From Ascaphus truei (taxonomy: Eukaryota > Chordata > Amphibia > Anura > Ascaphidae): 64,000 nt of DNA. The notes below the pieces were generated by a model, which was given only the letters and a program-made list of their open reading frames with translations, did no database searches and was not told the origin of the DNA. The stretch lies in assembly GCA_036426205.1 (NCBI GenBank), contig WSYH01000139.1:246217-310216 (forward strand). Reading direction: 5' to 3'. Position numbers and translations under genes: made by a program. Each line of letters opens with the position of its first letter. Position 1 is the first letter of the stretch. Shown one piece after another: positions 1-10,850 of the stretch.

Positions 1-360
1 TACTTCAGATGCAATTATGTTGTGGGTAGAGAAAATGTGATACGGCTGTAATTACAGAATATTAATGATAGAGAAACACTTGCACAGATTGTACCATTGA
101 GTGTGTGTTTGTGTGTGTGTATTGAGATATCTGAATTCAGATCAATACAATGTCAGTTTACATGGAGTGTTTCTCATGTGTGACTGTTGATTACCTTTTT
201 TCACCCACCATGATGTAATTCCCTCACTTTTTGTAAAAATAGTAAATAAAACTCAATCGGATAATGAGCATCAGTTGTTAATTATCGTCCTTAGATTATG
301 AGTTATATTTTGTGCAATCCACCTTCTTGCAATAGAAGGTAAACATATTAAAACAGCAGA
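1..360. other. No gene recognised; short GT run
   Basis: I see no coding potential or recognisable transposon here. A short GT microsatellite lies at about 102-120 and the rest is AT-rich. Confidence 0.5.
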
Positions 361-1636
361 ACAGACTGCATTGTGTCCTGGATCTCCTCTTATCTCTCCC
401 ATCGTACTTTCAGTGTCTCTTTTGCTAACACCTCCTCCTCCTCTATTGATCTCTCTAATGAGGTACCCCAGGGCTATGTCATGGGACCCCTTCTCTTTTC
501 TCTTTACACACTCTCTCTAGGTGACCTAATCACATCTTTTGGGTTTAAATATCACCTCTATGCTGACGACACACAAATTTACCTTTCAACCCCTGACCTT
601 ACACCTGCTATACAGACCAAAGTTTCTGAATGCCTCTCTGGAATATCATCCTGGATGGCCACCCGCCGACTGAAACTTAACATGGCAAAAACAGAGCTCC
701 TTATACTTCCTCTCAAACCTGGCCCTACTACATCCTTCCACATTTCTATTGGAAATACGATCATTTACCCACTACACTTGATTCCTCTCTCTCATTCTCC
801 TCTTATATTCAAAACGTTTCTAAAACCTGTCGCTTTTTCCTCCGCAATATCACAAAGATACGCCCTTTCCTCTGTTACTCGACTGCTAAAACTCTGACTC
901 AGACCCTCATTCTCTCACGTCTCAATTACTGCAACCTCCTCTGTCCGGCCTTCCTGCCTCTCACCTGTCTCCCCTACAATTTATCCTAAACGCTGCTGCC
1001 AGAATCACTCTACTCTTTCCTAAATCTGTCTCCGCATCTCCCCTCCTGAAATCCCTCTCCTGGCTTGCGATCAAATCCCGTATCTCACACTCAATTCTCC
1101 TCCTCACTTTTAAAGCTTTACATTCTTCTGCCCCTCCTTACATCTCAGCCCTAATTTCTCGCTATGCACCATCCCGACTCTTGCGTTCTTCTCAAGGATG
1201 TCTTCTTGTATCTAAAGCTCTCTCCCGCCTTAAACCTTTCTCACTTTCTGCCCCGCACCTCTGGAATGCCCTTCCCCTCAATACCCGACTAGTACACTCT
1301 CTATCCACCTTTAAGACCCACCTTAAGACACATCTGCATAAAGAAGCATATGTATAGCACTGGATAATCCTGGACACGATACATAAAGCTTGGCCCCCTG
1401 CAGACGCACTTACTAGAATTCCCTCCTGCTGTCTCTGTACGTTCTCCCTACCTACCAATTAGATTGTAAGCTCCTCGGAGCAGGTACTCCTCTTCCTTAA
1501 TGTTACTTTTACTTACTGCACTTATTCCCATGACCTGTTATTTATATTATTTGTTATTTATATGATATCTATTACTACTGTGAAGCGCTATGTACATTTA
1601 TGGCGCTATATAAATAAAGACATACATACAATACAA
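361..1636 (+). mobile_element. L2-type LINE, 5'-truncated
   Basis: This is the 3' half of a non-LTR retrotransposon. It enters inside the reverse transcriptase domain and runs through the C-terminal ORF2 region. The 3' UTR contains TTGTAAGCTCCTCGGAGCAG, then GGCGCTATATAAATAAAGAC, then an ATACA-rich tail. The same 3' end closes the copy at 18362-21430 (opposite strand) and the fragments at 33024-33064 and 60446-60640, so these belong to one family. The LINE class is secure; the L2 clade assignment rests on the protein motifs and this characteristic 3' end. Confidence 0.85.
373..897 (+). pseudogene. L2-type reverse transcriptase fragment
   Basis: This open frame encodes the middle and end of a LINE reverse transcriptase. 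It starts just before the VPQG block (here [16 protein letters not shown]) and contains the catalytic YADD motif ([11 protein letters not shown]), followed by the [17 protein letters not shown] block typical of the CR1/L2/Rex superfamily. The palm N-terminus and the endonuclease are missing. The frame is lost after about residue 130, because the LGVTLDS and SRLDYCN blocks expected next can be found downstream only in other frames. The homologous frames at 18632-21398 show the intact order. It acted with its own RNA as template; this copy is dead. Confidence 0.85.
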
Positions 1637-2089
1637 TAAAAAAAAATGTAAGTACAGATTTTAAGCAGGGTGTCTCTGGAGCAGAACTGTGTTAATTTCA
1701 GCTCCGGGGACTCCCGGCTCCCAGAGATACTTACCTCTGTAATGTTGCTGGAATACCTGTGAAGTTTAAATGTCTCAGTCACCCTGGCCAATAGGAAGCC
1801 ATAATTGTGGAAATCACGGTTCCTATTGGCAAGCGTGATGCGGGACATTTAAGACACCATTATGTTAGGAACACAGTTCCCTAACTGCATAGATACCAGC
1901 ACCACTACGGAGGTATGTATATCTGCAAGCAGGGGATTCCTGGGGATGAAATGAAATGAACCCCCTGCTTCAAACCACACACATAAATTATATAATGCAT
2001 ATACTGTATTATATATATAATATAACATCATTTATAATATAATATAAAAATATAATATATTATATAGTATAATATAGTATAATATATAT
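1637..2089. repeat. Degenerate hairpin module and AT-rich tract
   Basis: Bases 1660-1730 are a decayed version of the 'ggtctccggagctgaa / cccggctcccgagat' module that recurs inside the palindromic transposons at 18.3, 21.5, 40.0 and 41.6 kb. An inverted pair CCAATAGGAAgCC / GGTTCCTATTGG surrounds about 1780-1832. From 1985 to 2089 the sequence is almost pure TA-rich simple sequence. No gene. Confidence 0.45.
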
Positions 2090-2245
2090 ATTATATACAC
2101 ATAAACAACTTTGCAAAGCGTCATAAGAACGTTGGATACGCCGTTTTGGCGTTGTAAAAATGAACATAGGTATGCATTGCCTAGCGTTGGATAAGCCATT
2201 CGTTGTAAAGCGAAGCGTTGTAAAACGAGGACTGCCTGTATAGTA
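2090..2245. repeat. MITE end fragment
   Basis: The block ends in CGAGGACTGCCTGT and carries the repeated theme gcgttg-taaa-acg, which looks like one terminus of a mariner-type MITE (inward reading ACAGGCAGTCCTCG). The partner terminus is not found next to it, so this is a fragment. The class is a guess. Confidence 0.35.
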
Positions 2246-2301
2246 TTTGGTCTCCCTTGGTTGTGTGCCCACAACCCTACTGCTGACTGGTTAAAGGGGA
2301 A

Positions 2302-3055
2302 GTGACCACATGGGGCCAGCGATGTCATGGGACTTGCTTGCCTGTACCTCATCCCAGCTCTGACTTACCGCTGTCATCTGTATCTCTCCCCGATGGCCTT
2401 ACACTTACACACCAGGATTTTGGGGAAGTTTTCAACAAGAAGCAAACTGAGGGGATACTACTGCATCAGGCAATTAATGACCCAATCTACGTGTTTCCAG
2501 GAGCCATTCCACCGTCTCAGACTATTTCAGCAGTTTTTTCTACTCTTCCATCATTCACCTCCATATCTGGAAGTCCCGCGGCAGAAGACAAAGTCCAGGA
2601 GCTAAAGTCTTTCTGGAGGTGGATGCATGCAAACATAACTAAAGCCTCCCTTCAGCAGAAGGATCGCGCGGATAAGTATTGGCAGCCAGCCCCACAGTTC
2701 CAGGTTGGAGATCTTGTATGGTTATCCGTCTGAAGTGTCCTTCCCTGAAGCTCGGGCCCAGGTTCATAGGTCCCTACAAGATTGCGAAACAAGTAAACCC
2801 GGTCACGTTTAATTTGGAGTTACCAGGTCCCCTAAAGATTTCTCCGGTCTTTCATGTGTCTCTCCTAAAGGCGGTGGCCTGTAACATCTCCTCTTCTGCT
2901 CCCACCCTCCCAGGCCCTGTTCCAGTAGATAGCCAAGTGGAGTATGTAACTCGTCGGATCCTGCATTCCCGTAAGTCTCGAGGAAGTCTCCAGTACCTTG
3001 TATCCTGGAGGGGATACGGTCCAGAGGAGAATTCTTGGGTGAAGGCTAGTGATGG
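2302..3055 (+). pseudogene. Chromodomain Ty3/gypsy pol relic, internally deleted
   Basis: Two non-adjacent parts of a gypsy polyprotein are fused. Around 2410-2510 the frame reads like the start of the reverse transcriptase region (F-EVF-KKQTEG...PG-IPPS). From about 2575 it jumps to the integrase C-terminus: AAEDKVQELKSFW, FQVGDLVWLS, then the GPY/F module (KLGPRFIGPYKI...SPVFHVSLLK) at about 2745-2870. A chromodomain (YVTRRILHSRK...YLVSWRGYGPEENSWV) ends near 3040. RT, RNase H and the integrase core are absent. A frameshift sits at about 2720-2735, between VGDLVWLS and the GPY/F block. A chromodomain after GPY/F identifies the chromovirus branch; it is thought to direct integration to modified chromatin. 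Confidence 0.85.
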
Positions 3056-3067
3056 GGGGGGGGGGGG

Positions 3068-3447
3068 TTACTATGAGTCCGGACCGGGATTTTGCTCTAG
3101 CTCGCCCTCTGTGGCAGGATCCTCCATTTTTTCTCCTGGCAGCTTCCTTTAAAAGGACAGCCCTGTAAGGAGGAAGTTGCCAAGCAAAGTTTCAGTTCAT
3201 GCTGAAACACCATACTTATCTTTTGTCTTCCTCATTACCAGACCCAGCTACATACCTTGACCACCCCTGTCTTCCACCTGCCTCGATCTCTGCATTCTCA
3301 CCGACTACACAACTCTGCTGCCAGCCTTGACCTTCGGCTTAAGACTCACTACTCTATCAGGATTCTGTCCCTTGTCTCAGGTCGGTTCTTTCATATTCCT
3401 ACCTCAGCCCTGATGGTCCGTTTCTTGCTGGAGATGAGCATCGTTAC
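3068..3447 (+). mobile_element. 3' LTR of the gypsy relic
   Basis: Directly after the chromodomain lies a G-run (3055-3067), the usual polypurine tract position, and then about 380 bp ending in CATCGTTACA, where L1 sequence resumes. This is the expected order pol - PPT - LTR. The 5' boundary is approximate because the PPT has expanded into a homopolymer. I saw no second LTR copy in the window. Confidence 0.55.
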
Positions 3448-4715
3448 ACTTACACAGCTTTTTCCATGTCTTACCCGTGTCATCAATTATAATATTTTTT
3501 TTTTTCAATTTTTCCTGCCACATATGTCTTTCTGTGTGTAGAATTCCTGCCAAGTCTGCTGGTTTACTCATCTCCTCCTCTATCTTTATATTTGAAAAAT
3601 CTTTTGATTATTTTATCCAATCTTTTATATATCTAAATATACATGACCAATTAAATAGCTTTATATTCGGAATGCCACCTTCCCTTTGCACTTTGGTAGC
3701 ATAAGTTTTTTGAGACGTATTCTGTGTTTTTTATTCTTCAAAATAAAATCTGTTGTTAATTTATTAAACAGAATAGGATCTTTTTTTTTTTTTTTTTTAC
3801 CAATAATGGAATCCTTAACATTTTATCCATTATCTTAGGAAAAATTACCAATTTGATAATAGTACATCTCCCTAACATTGATATATTAAACTTTGTCCAC
3901 TTATCTAGGTCTTTACTTATCGTTTGGAACAAATATGTATAGTTTAAAATATATAATTTAGAGAGATCCGCAGGAATATTTATACCCATGTATTTTATAT
4001 GACATTTCACAACTTTAAATGTAGTTCCTCCCATTGTATATAGATTTGGTCCTTTTACTTGATTTATCAATAGAATCTCTGATTTATTGAAATGTATTTT
4101 GTACCCTGAAAAAGTTCCAAACTGCCTAATCTTATCACAGATGGCTGATAGTGATTTATCTGGGTTTGCTACGAACAACAGCATATCATCTGCAAATAAT
4201 GCAATGTTCAGTTCTTGTTTACCTATCTCAATTCCTTTATATTCCTTTGCCAATCTGTGCTTAATAGCGAATGGTTCCAGTGCTATAGTGAACAGCAAGG
4301 GTGATAGCGGACATTCTTGCCTAGTTCCTTTCTTTATTTCAAATGTCTGACATTCATCCGTTGCCAGGACAAATGTTGTTGGGTTTTTATATAATCACTT
4401 CAATGCTTTTACAATATGACCTTGTATTCCAAATTTTTATAGTGAATGGAAAAGGTGGTCCCAAGTTATTAAATTGAAAGCTTTCTCAGCATCTAAACTT
4501 AGCACAAAACTTCTATCATGGCCATTTGTATCCTTTGTATATTGTATTGCAGCTAGCACTTTCCTTATATTGCTTACCGAGTTCTTCCCTGCTATAAAGC
4601 CCATTTGATCCTCATTGATATTATCTGGGATAATCACTTTAAGCCTATTTGCTAGTAGTTTTGTGAAAAATTTCCTTCTAAATTTAGCAATGATATTGGT
4701 CTATATGAAGCCGGA

Positions 4716-4861
4716 GCAAAGGAATGGAAGCAGGCACACGGTCTTCCATTCCTTTGCTCAAGTACTTCTGGGATGTCTGGACCTCCCTGGACACAGCGCA
4801 CCGGCAGATAAGTACCCCCCTCCAGCACCTACCAGCGGTGTGCATGTGCTTCTATATATGA
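4716..4861. mobile_element. SINE-like 146-bp insertion with 15-bp TSD
   Basis: The L1 reading frame is interrupted just before the SYRPISLLNL block. The insert is flanked by CTATATGAAGCCGGA (4701-4715) and CTATACGAAGCCGGA (4862-4876), a 15-bp duplication with one mismatch, and L1 coding resumes on both sides. A 16-bp inverted pair (AGCAAAGGAATGGAAG / CTTCCATTCCTTTGCT) lies at its left end. The TSD length points to target-primed retroposition. The family is not recognised. Confidence 0.7.
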
Positions 4862-5302
4862 CTATACGAAGCCGGATCCACTTCTTCTCTTCCTGGTTTA
4901 TCAATCATTTTTTATAAATGCAGATTTAAATGCATCTGAAACCTCTTTTCTCCTTAGTATATCATTATAGATTTTTGTAAACAGAGGTGATATTTAATTT
5001 GTCATAAGAAAAAAATTCTGAAGTATATTCATCAGGCCCTAAAGATTTGCATTTTTTCAATGTCTTTATTGTTTTCTTTTTTGCCTCCTCTATTATGAGC
5101 TTGTTAGTGCATCTAACTGTGTTTGTGAGACTTTGGGTATTTGTAAGTCTCGCCAAAATATCTCTTTCTGTTCTTCATCTAATTGACCTGTACTATATAC
5201 ATTTTCGTAAAATTCTTCTCACATACACTATCTCTTCCCCTTTGTGTTTCATAATTCCATTTTTATTTTTTAACCCTGCAATAGTCATCTGGGATCTTTC
5301 GC

Positions 5303-5855
5303 TGTAAGGTTCGTAAACTTATAATACACCGGGGACCACCTCAGACAGCCGGCCGTGACTGGAAACAGTGTTGCTCTACCTGAGGAGATTTAACCACGCC
5401 CTGGGCTGTTGGAATCTGATCTGATGATGTACGAGCGCTCGGAAAATGAAGAAAGAGACACAGAGAGTGTGATTCTGATTCTTTATCTCAACTTTATTAC
5501 GGAAAAGCAATACTTTTTATACAGAGAGATAAGGTGTTAATTAGAGGCGTAAATTAGAGGTGTAACAATATTAGCATATTACTAAAATGACAGCCTAGCT
5601 GGGAATTTTCCACTCATACACATTATCTAGAGCCTTGGTTTCTGTAAGCAAATCTTGCGGCCAAGCCGATTCTAAGAAAACACAGTACTGGTGTCCAGAC
5701 AACAGAACAGTGTTGTTTTTCTGACAATAACTAGCGAAAGCTGATAAAACGGGCTGCATGTTTGGAGGTCATTTCTTTCGTACATATACGCTTAGCTCAG
5801 GGAAAAGTTCAGGCAGACAAGATGGAGGTTCTGGCCTTTACTTTAAACCCTTTCA
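5303..5855 (-). mobile_element. Solo LTR (retrovirus-like) inside L1
   Basis: On the minus strand this 553-bp unit runs from TGAAAGGGTTTAAAG to CCTTACA, giving TG...CA ends. It has a TATA-like TATAAAAAGT about 60 bp upstream of a TAATAAAG polyadenylation signal, the U3-R order of a retroviral LTR. Flanks are CCGAA and GCGAA (minus strand), a 5-bp TSD with one mismatch. L1 ORF2 coding ends one codon before the insert (MLKAE) and resumes in frame after one TSD copy (RSQMTIAG), which fixes both borders. No internal proviral sequence remains, so this is the product of LTR-LTR recombination of an endogenous retrovirus-like element. Confidence 0.8.
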
Positions 5856-7927
5856 TTCGGCTTTCAGCATATTACTCATAAGTCTGCCTACTCTATTCCC
5901 AAATTTAGCAAATCGGGAGTTTTGTAGTTTTTAATAATAATCCACTTTCTTTTGAAGCACTAGGTCACTCTATTTTTTTTTCCAAATAGACATTTTTTGC
6001 AGCGCTGGACATATTTGCTTTATATTTAGAAAATGCTTTAGAAAGTTCCTTATACACCTGTACATAATTTCTTTTTGCCAGTGGGCAGTATACGCAATCA
6101 GGTTGCCACTTAACACTGCTTTTGCGGTGTCCCAAAACAATACTACATTATCTTTGTGCTGACTGTTATTATTTTCAAAATCTTCCCACATTAATATAAT
6201 TGCTTCTTTGAATTTTTCATTATTAATCAAATTAGTTGGATATCTCCATATTCTACAGCTGCCTTTCTTTATCTTATGATTTAGGTTAAATCTGATGGGG
6301 GCGTGATCTGATATACTTATAGTTTCAATTTCTGAAGATGTTATTCTTTCAACTAGATTTGCTGACACAAGAAAATAATCTAACCTAGACAGCGTAAGAT
6401 GTGCCTTTGAAACACAGGTAAATTCTTGCTCCAGTGGATGTAATGCTCTCCATTCCTCTTCTAAATTAAGCCAATTCTTATTTGAGTCAATTCCTAGCAC
6501 CGGTTTGATATACTTTTTCTTTTTTTTTCACCTTCTCTATCTACGTGAATGTTATTTAATATATTATAATCGCCTCCCAATATATTTTTTTCCTCATTAA
6601 TGATTTTGGCAAAGAAGGTTTTACAGTAAATTGTTGGCGCATATAAGTTGCATAATATAATCTTTTCTTTTGCCACCGTCGTTTCTAAGATTATATATCA
6701 TCCCTGGGGGTCTATTTCTTCAGTCAAACTTCTACCTACAATCCCTTTCTGAGTAATATTGCTACTCCCCTTGCTTTGCTATTGAATGAGGAGTAGTGGT
6801 AAGCTTGTACGCAGCTAATTTTTCATTTTCTGTGTTCGGATCAATCAAGTGTGTTTCCTGCAGGAAGATTATTTCTGTTTTTAAAAGCTGCAAGTGTTTT
6901 AGAATTTTCTTTCTCTTAATTGGTGTGTTTATTCTATCCACGTTCCACAATATAAAGCTGGTTTTAGAAATTATTCCAAATATCTTTTTGATTTTTGGAG
7001 AGAATACCATACCATGCCATACCTTCTTCCTATGTTTTGACCATTTCCAAAATTCTGCAAGTTTTGTTGCTACCTGGGAAGGGAATGGGAAGATAAACAG
7101 GGAAAACAATACACAAAACCCAATACAACAAATTGTGCAGCATAACTGCGTCCACTTCTACTTTCGACTTCCAGCATTTTACACAACCAATAATATACAT
7201 ATATATTTGAATTTGTTCCATAAACCCAACCACCTATGACCATTAACTATTTTCTTAACCTTTTTATCTTTATCTAACATTTTAGATATATAACGCCTGA
7301 TTGATAGCATGCTATGGAGTATCTGGCACTACTTAGTACCACACGTTTGTCCCGTCTTATCTTTGTATACGGTCTCTGTGCTGTCTTTCACTCATTGCAG
7401 CAGAGACCGGTGTTTTTTCTGCACTGTTCCATGATGTGGATGTGACAGGAGGGGGTAACTAGGCTCTCTAATAAAGGTCAAGCCCGTTTTCGTTACCCCC
7501 AGATCCGTGTATAAGGGTCCCAGAGAGTCAGCTCTTGGACCCAATAACATTGTATCACTGTGTTATACTATGTGTATTATAAGCATTTTTTTGTGTTTTT
7601 CCCTTTCCGGGCATGCAATCAAGCAGGGATTGCTGGGGTATGAGTTTCAAGGGGTTGTTGTGGAGGAACCGTTAACAGAATGTGCCTAGGAGGTTGGGAT
7701 CCATAGTTGTCAGTTCCCCCATATATGTACCCGGGAATCATGCCGGATTCTCGGATACTTGTAGGCACATTGTCCTTGAAAGCGCAAGCGCAACTCACCA
7801 CTAGGGTACCCTGCTTCAGCACAGCCCAGAAAGGAGAATGAGACACAGGGATTAAACATGTATCCCTGTAGTATAGGGTTTGTGGGTGCCCCAACCATAG
7901 GTTGAGGAGCAAATCTGAGAGTGTAAC

Positions 7928-8700
7928 GGATGCTCACCACAAACAGGACCACGAGGCTGAGGTGGGGATGTTAGGGAACACCGACCTCCAGCCGCGAGAG
8001 CGCATCCGGAGTGCAGAGTGATAGTCATATAGCCGGGTCAGGGTTGGAGAAGTGAGAATAGTCGTGATACTTGTCGTGGTCAGGGGTTGGAGAAGTTGGA
8101 TGGTCATAGAGGGTAACCGGGGTCCAGGAGTAGAGAAGGTAGAGGTCCAGATGCATGTCAAGGTCGAGGTTTGGAGACGTCGGGGGTCCAGGTACAAGCC
8201 AAGGTCAAAACACTGAGAGACAAGACAGGATCAAAATGCACAAGGCACCAGGACAAGGCAGCAGGATGCTTAGGGTAAGAAATACGTTCAGCAACGAAGA
8301 ATTATGCTCAGCCAATTTGCCACAGGACTGGCTTTGCATATAAAGGGCAGATAGCCAATGAGCAGCCAGCAAGCAGCTGCTACAAATTAGCATCAACCGC
8401 CCACATGGTATACAAGCGCCCAATCAGTAGCCAGGAGGCGGAGTGTGCCGCAGGTGATCTTGGGTTAGTATTGAGTTTTGGGATTAACCCCTCACGTGAT
8501 CTTTGTAGCCCGGCGCCTGTGCATCACCCGTGTCATCATGGGACGTGGCGTGGGGGTGGGGCCTAAGCACGAACCTGGATGTATCCTCCTGCCTGGTAGT
8601 GCGGTGCCTGCGGGTAGCTTCCCTGGTCTGAGGAGTATCACCCATGTCGTCACGGGACCTGTCGCGGGGGCGGGACCTAATGCCGATCATCACAGAGAGT
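7928..8700 (+). repeat. Interspersed repeat, family shared with 37.6-38.0 kb
   Basis: The segment starts GATGCTCACCACAAACAGG, runs through GTCAAGGTCGAGG-type text, a low-complexity 'caatgagcagccagcaagcag' stretch, and ends in CGTCACGGGACCTGTCGCGG and GGGGCGGGACCTAATGCC. The same ending is present at 37800-37976, and the same opening at 12880-12930 (GGGTGCTCGCCACAAAAAGC). It is a dispersed GC-rich repeat with internal CpG-rich half-palindromes. An LTR or non-autonomous retroelement origin is possible but unproven. Confidence 0.5.
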
Positions 8701-9079
8701 GCAAACTAAGTCCAAAGGAAAGTGTGTGGGGAATAAGGCAAATAGAAATAAAACTACAACATTTCTGCTTTTCTGTCCCCTGGCCCTCAAGACTAAGAAC
8801 TGTATTAAAATATACCTAAATGTAATGTAACATGCTTTTTACATTTGGAACTGATTTCCAAACAGGCTGCCCGAGCTAACCCATGGACGCCGGTAAGTCT
8901 GCTGGACATCGGAGTTCAAAGCAAGCAGACGATGCCCAGAGGTGTGAATAGAATTTTGTCAGCGGGGAAAGGCGGAGTACCAGGTCCAGAGATCAATGGC
9001 AGTCCTCCAGGATGCCACTTGTTCTGCCAGACCTGGTGGAGACTGCCCAGTGGATGGCATTGAGATAGCCAGGGAGGCA

Positions 9080-9719
9080 GGTGGCAGGCTTGCGCAAGTC
9101 TCTTGGCTATTTTGGATTTCCCGCTGACCCGGCTTTTCTAGCCGGCTTGGCTCTGATTGGTTGCTTGGGAAAGTTCCCACGTGTTGATTGGCTGTTCAGT
9201 TTTGTGAATGAAACTGAAAATACTATAAGAATTGATTAGCCAATCAGATTTGTAGTCTCGCGTAGTAAGAGGGCGGGCTTTTGAAAGTTGTTTCTGTGTG
9301 AATAGCAGAGCAACCGGCTGCGATTTTCAGCCTGAAAAGCCTGCCAGCCAGAGTCTAAGTCCAGCTTTTTGTGACCAAGTTCTCAGAAACTATCGTAGCG
9401 GATGCGGCTGGGATTTTATACGGATGTGAGTTCCAGGAGATTTGGAGTAACTCGCCGTCAGGAGGGACCAAGTTCTCAGAACAGAATATAGCGGTGGCGT
9501 ATGGAATTTTATGCCAATTTGGGTTCCAGGAGAACACTGGCAAAATTCCGGTCATGGTAAAACTCTCCTATAGAGTTCCCTGCATCTAGTTTTCGACGCC
9601 AGTCCCAAAGTAAGTGTGTCTTTTTGTCTGTATTTTGTGTATCGTGTGTAAGCAAATTTGTGCCGAATAAACTACAATTTATTTCATTACCTTGTTTTTC
9701 TCCCGTCTCCCGTGACAGT
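9080..9719 (+). mobile_element. LTR-like sequence with internal 93-bp duplication
   Basis: Features suggesting an LTR are CCAAT-type boxes around 9150-9260, an AATAAA at about 9667, and an end in GTCTCCCGTGACA followed by TGGCG, which resembles an LTR end followed by a tRNA primer site. The sequence at 14338 on the opposite strand ends with the same GTCTCCCGTGACA. Bases 9374-9466 are repeated imperfectly from 9467 (ACCAAGTTCTCAGAA...GTTCCAGGAGA), a 93-bp tandem duplication. The 5' border is not defined. Confidence 0.4.
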
Positions 9720-10850
9720 GGCGGGCGGTGACAGTTCTACTGTCTCACCGGATCGCTTCTTCGACAATGTCTCTTTCATCCATTTTTCCGGTTCTTTACG
9801 CAATTCATAGTTCTTAGTGCCTTGTTCCAAGAATATTCTCAATCTGGCCGGGTACATTAAAGCAAACGTCACTTTATTCTTAAAGACAGTGTCTCAGATA
9901 GGTGAAAAATATTTTCTCGCTTTTGCTACCCCCGCTGACAAATCTTGAAAGATCAACAGTTTTTTACTGTCCAATTGAGTTGCGGCACCTTCCTGAAGTG
10001 TCTTAATATCGTTAGTTTGTCCTGGAAATTAAGCAGTTTGAAAATAACTGGGCGTGCATACCCCTTGTTTCTAGGTGGTCCAATCCGATGCACTCTCTCT
10101 ATTTGCAGTGGTAGCAGTTTTTCTTCTATTCCCAGGAGACAGGGTAATTCAATCTGGATGAATTTTAGTATATTTTCTCCCATTACATTCTCTGATAAAC
10201 CAATTAGTCTTGTTAGGTTATTACGCCTTGATCTGTTCTCTAGATCCTCTATTTTTGTATGTAAATATGTTTGTTGTTCATACATGTCTTTGACTTGTTT
10301 TTATAGTATTTCATTGTTAGATGATATTATATTAATTGACGCTTCAGTTTGCATCACTTGTGATGTTATCTGTGCCATATGATCTTTTCCAGGCATACCC
10401 CGCATTAACGTACGCAATGGGACCGGAGCATGTATGTAAAGCAAAATGTACTTAAAGTGAAGCACTACCTTTTTCCCTCTTATTGATGCACGTACTGTAC
10501 TGCAATCGTCATATACGTGCAGAACTGATGTAAATAACACATGTGTAACAGGCTCTATACTCTCCCCGCTTGCACACAGCTTCAGTACAGGTAGGGAGCC
10601 GGTATTGCTGTTCAGGACGTGCTGACAGGCGCATGCGTGAGCTGCCGTTTTCCTATTGAGCGATATGTACTTACTCGTGAGTGTACTTAAAGTGAGTGTC
10701 CTTAAACCGGGGTATGCCTGTACTTCCTTTATTGCTTCTTTAACTTTGTCGGTATGTGTCATAAATAGTGGTTCCATACATTCTCTTACTTTGGCAGCTA
10801 ATTTTTCTTTTGGTAATGTAATACACTATAGTTATGCTTTTTGCCTCTTA
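9690..10850 (-). pseudogene. L1 ORF1 (RNA-binding protein), broken
   Basis: On the minus strand the frame at 10285-9953 carries the coiled-coil end and RRM-like domain of L1 ORF1p: KIEDLENRSRRNNL, IGLSENVMGENI, IERVHRIGPPRNKGYARPVI. The C-terminal domain continues in another frame at 9872-9750 (LMYPARLRIFLE). The N-terminal part (KVKEAIKEV) lies at 10760-10720 and is separated from KDHMAQIT at 10388 by a MITE. ORF1p trimers coat the L1 RNA. At least one frameshift and the MITE disrupt it. The order ORF1 then ORF2 on the same strand supports a single L1. Confidence 0.85.
10390..10720. mobile_element. 331-bp MITE with 13-bp perfect TIRs in L1 ORF1
   Basis: The ends are CAGGCATACCCCG and CGGGGTATGCCTG, a perfect 13-bp inverted pair. 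Sub-terminal text is also mirrored (cttaaagtgag / gtacttaaagtgaagc). L1 ORF1 coding stops at one edge and resumes at the other, so the insert is real. I could not define a convincing TSD, so the superfamily is left open. Confidence 0.75.

Larger units (their letters stand above)
3450..7110 (-). pseudogene. L1 ORF2 (endonuclease-reverse transcriptase), broken
   Basis: The N-terminal apurinic-type endonuclease is visible at 7045-6770 (SFILWNVDRIN, FLQETHL) and its C-terminal part at 6500-6290 (SRLDYFLVS, ISDHAPIRF). The thumb-side linker follows to 5970 and on past the LTR insertion (GRLMSNMLKAE up to 5856; RSQMTIAGLKN from 5297). RT motifs are SYRPISLLNL (about 4690), DQMGFIAG (4600), LSLDAEKAF (4500) and the catalytic FADDMLLF (4172-4197). 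The C-terminal region continues to about 3690 (KLMLPKCKGKVAF). At least five frame changes and several stops are present. The SRLDYFLVS and FADD blocks favour the L1/Tx1 group over L2. The product would nick DNA and prime reverse transcription in the nucleus; this copy cannot. Confidence 0.85.
7442..9736. mobile_element. Nest of unclassified repeats inserted in L1
   Basis: This 2.3-kb stretch separates L1 ORF1 (ending near 9690-9740) from ORF2 (starting near 7110) and has no L1-like coding. GTGACAG occurs at both edges (7442-7448 and 9728-9734), a possible TSD. From 7449 to 7927 I recognise nothing; two parts that can be compared with other loci are listed separately. The border assignment is tentative. 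Confidence 0.45.

Noticed and set aside
8484..8819. Small frames in the CpG-rich end of the 7.9-8.7 kb repeat
   Set aside because: The same sequence at 37.8 kb does not keep the frames.
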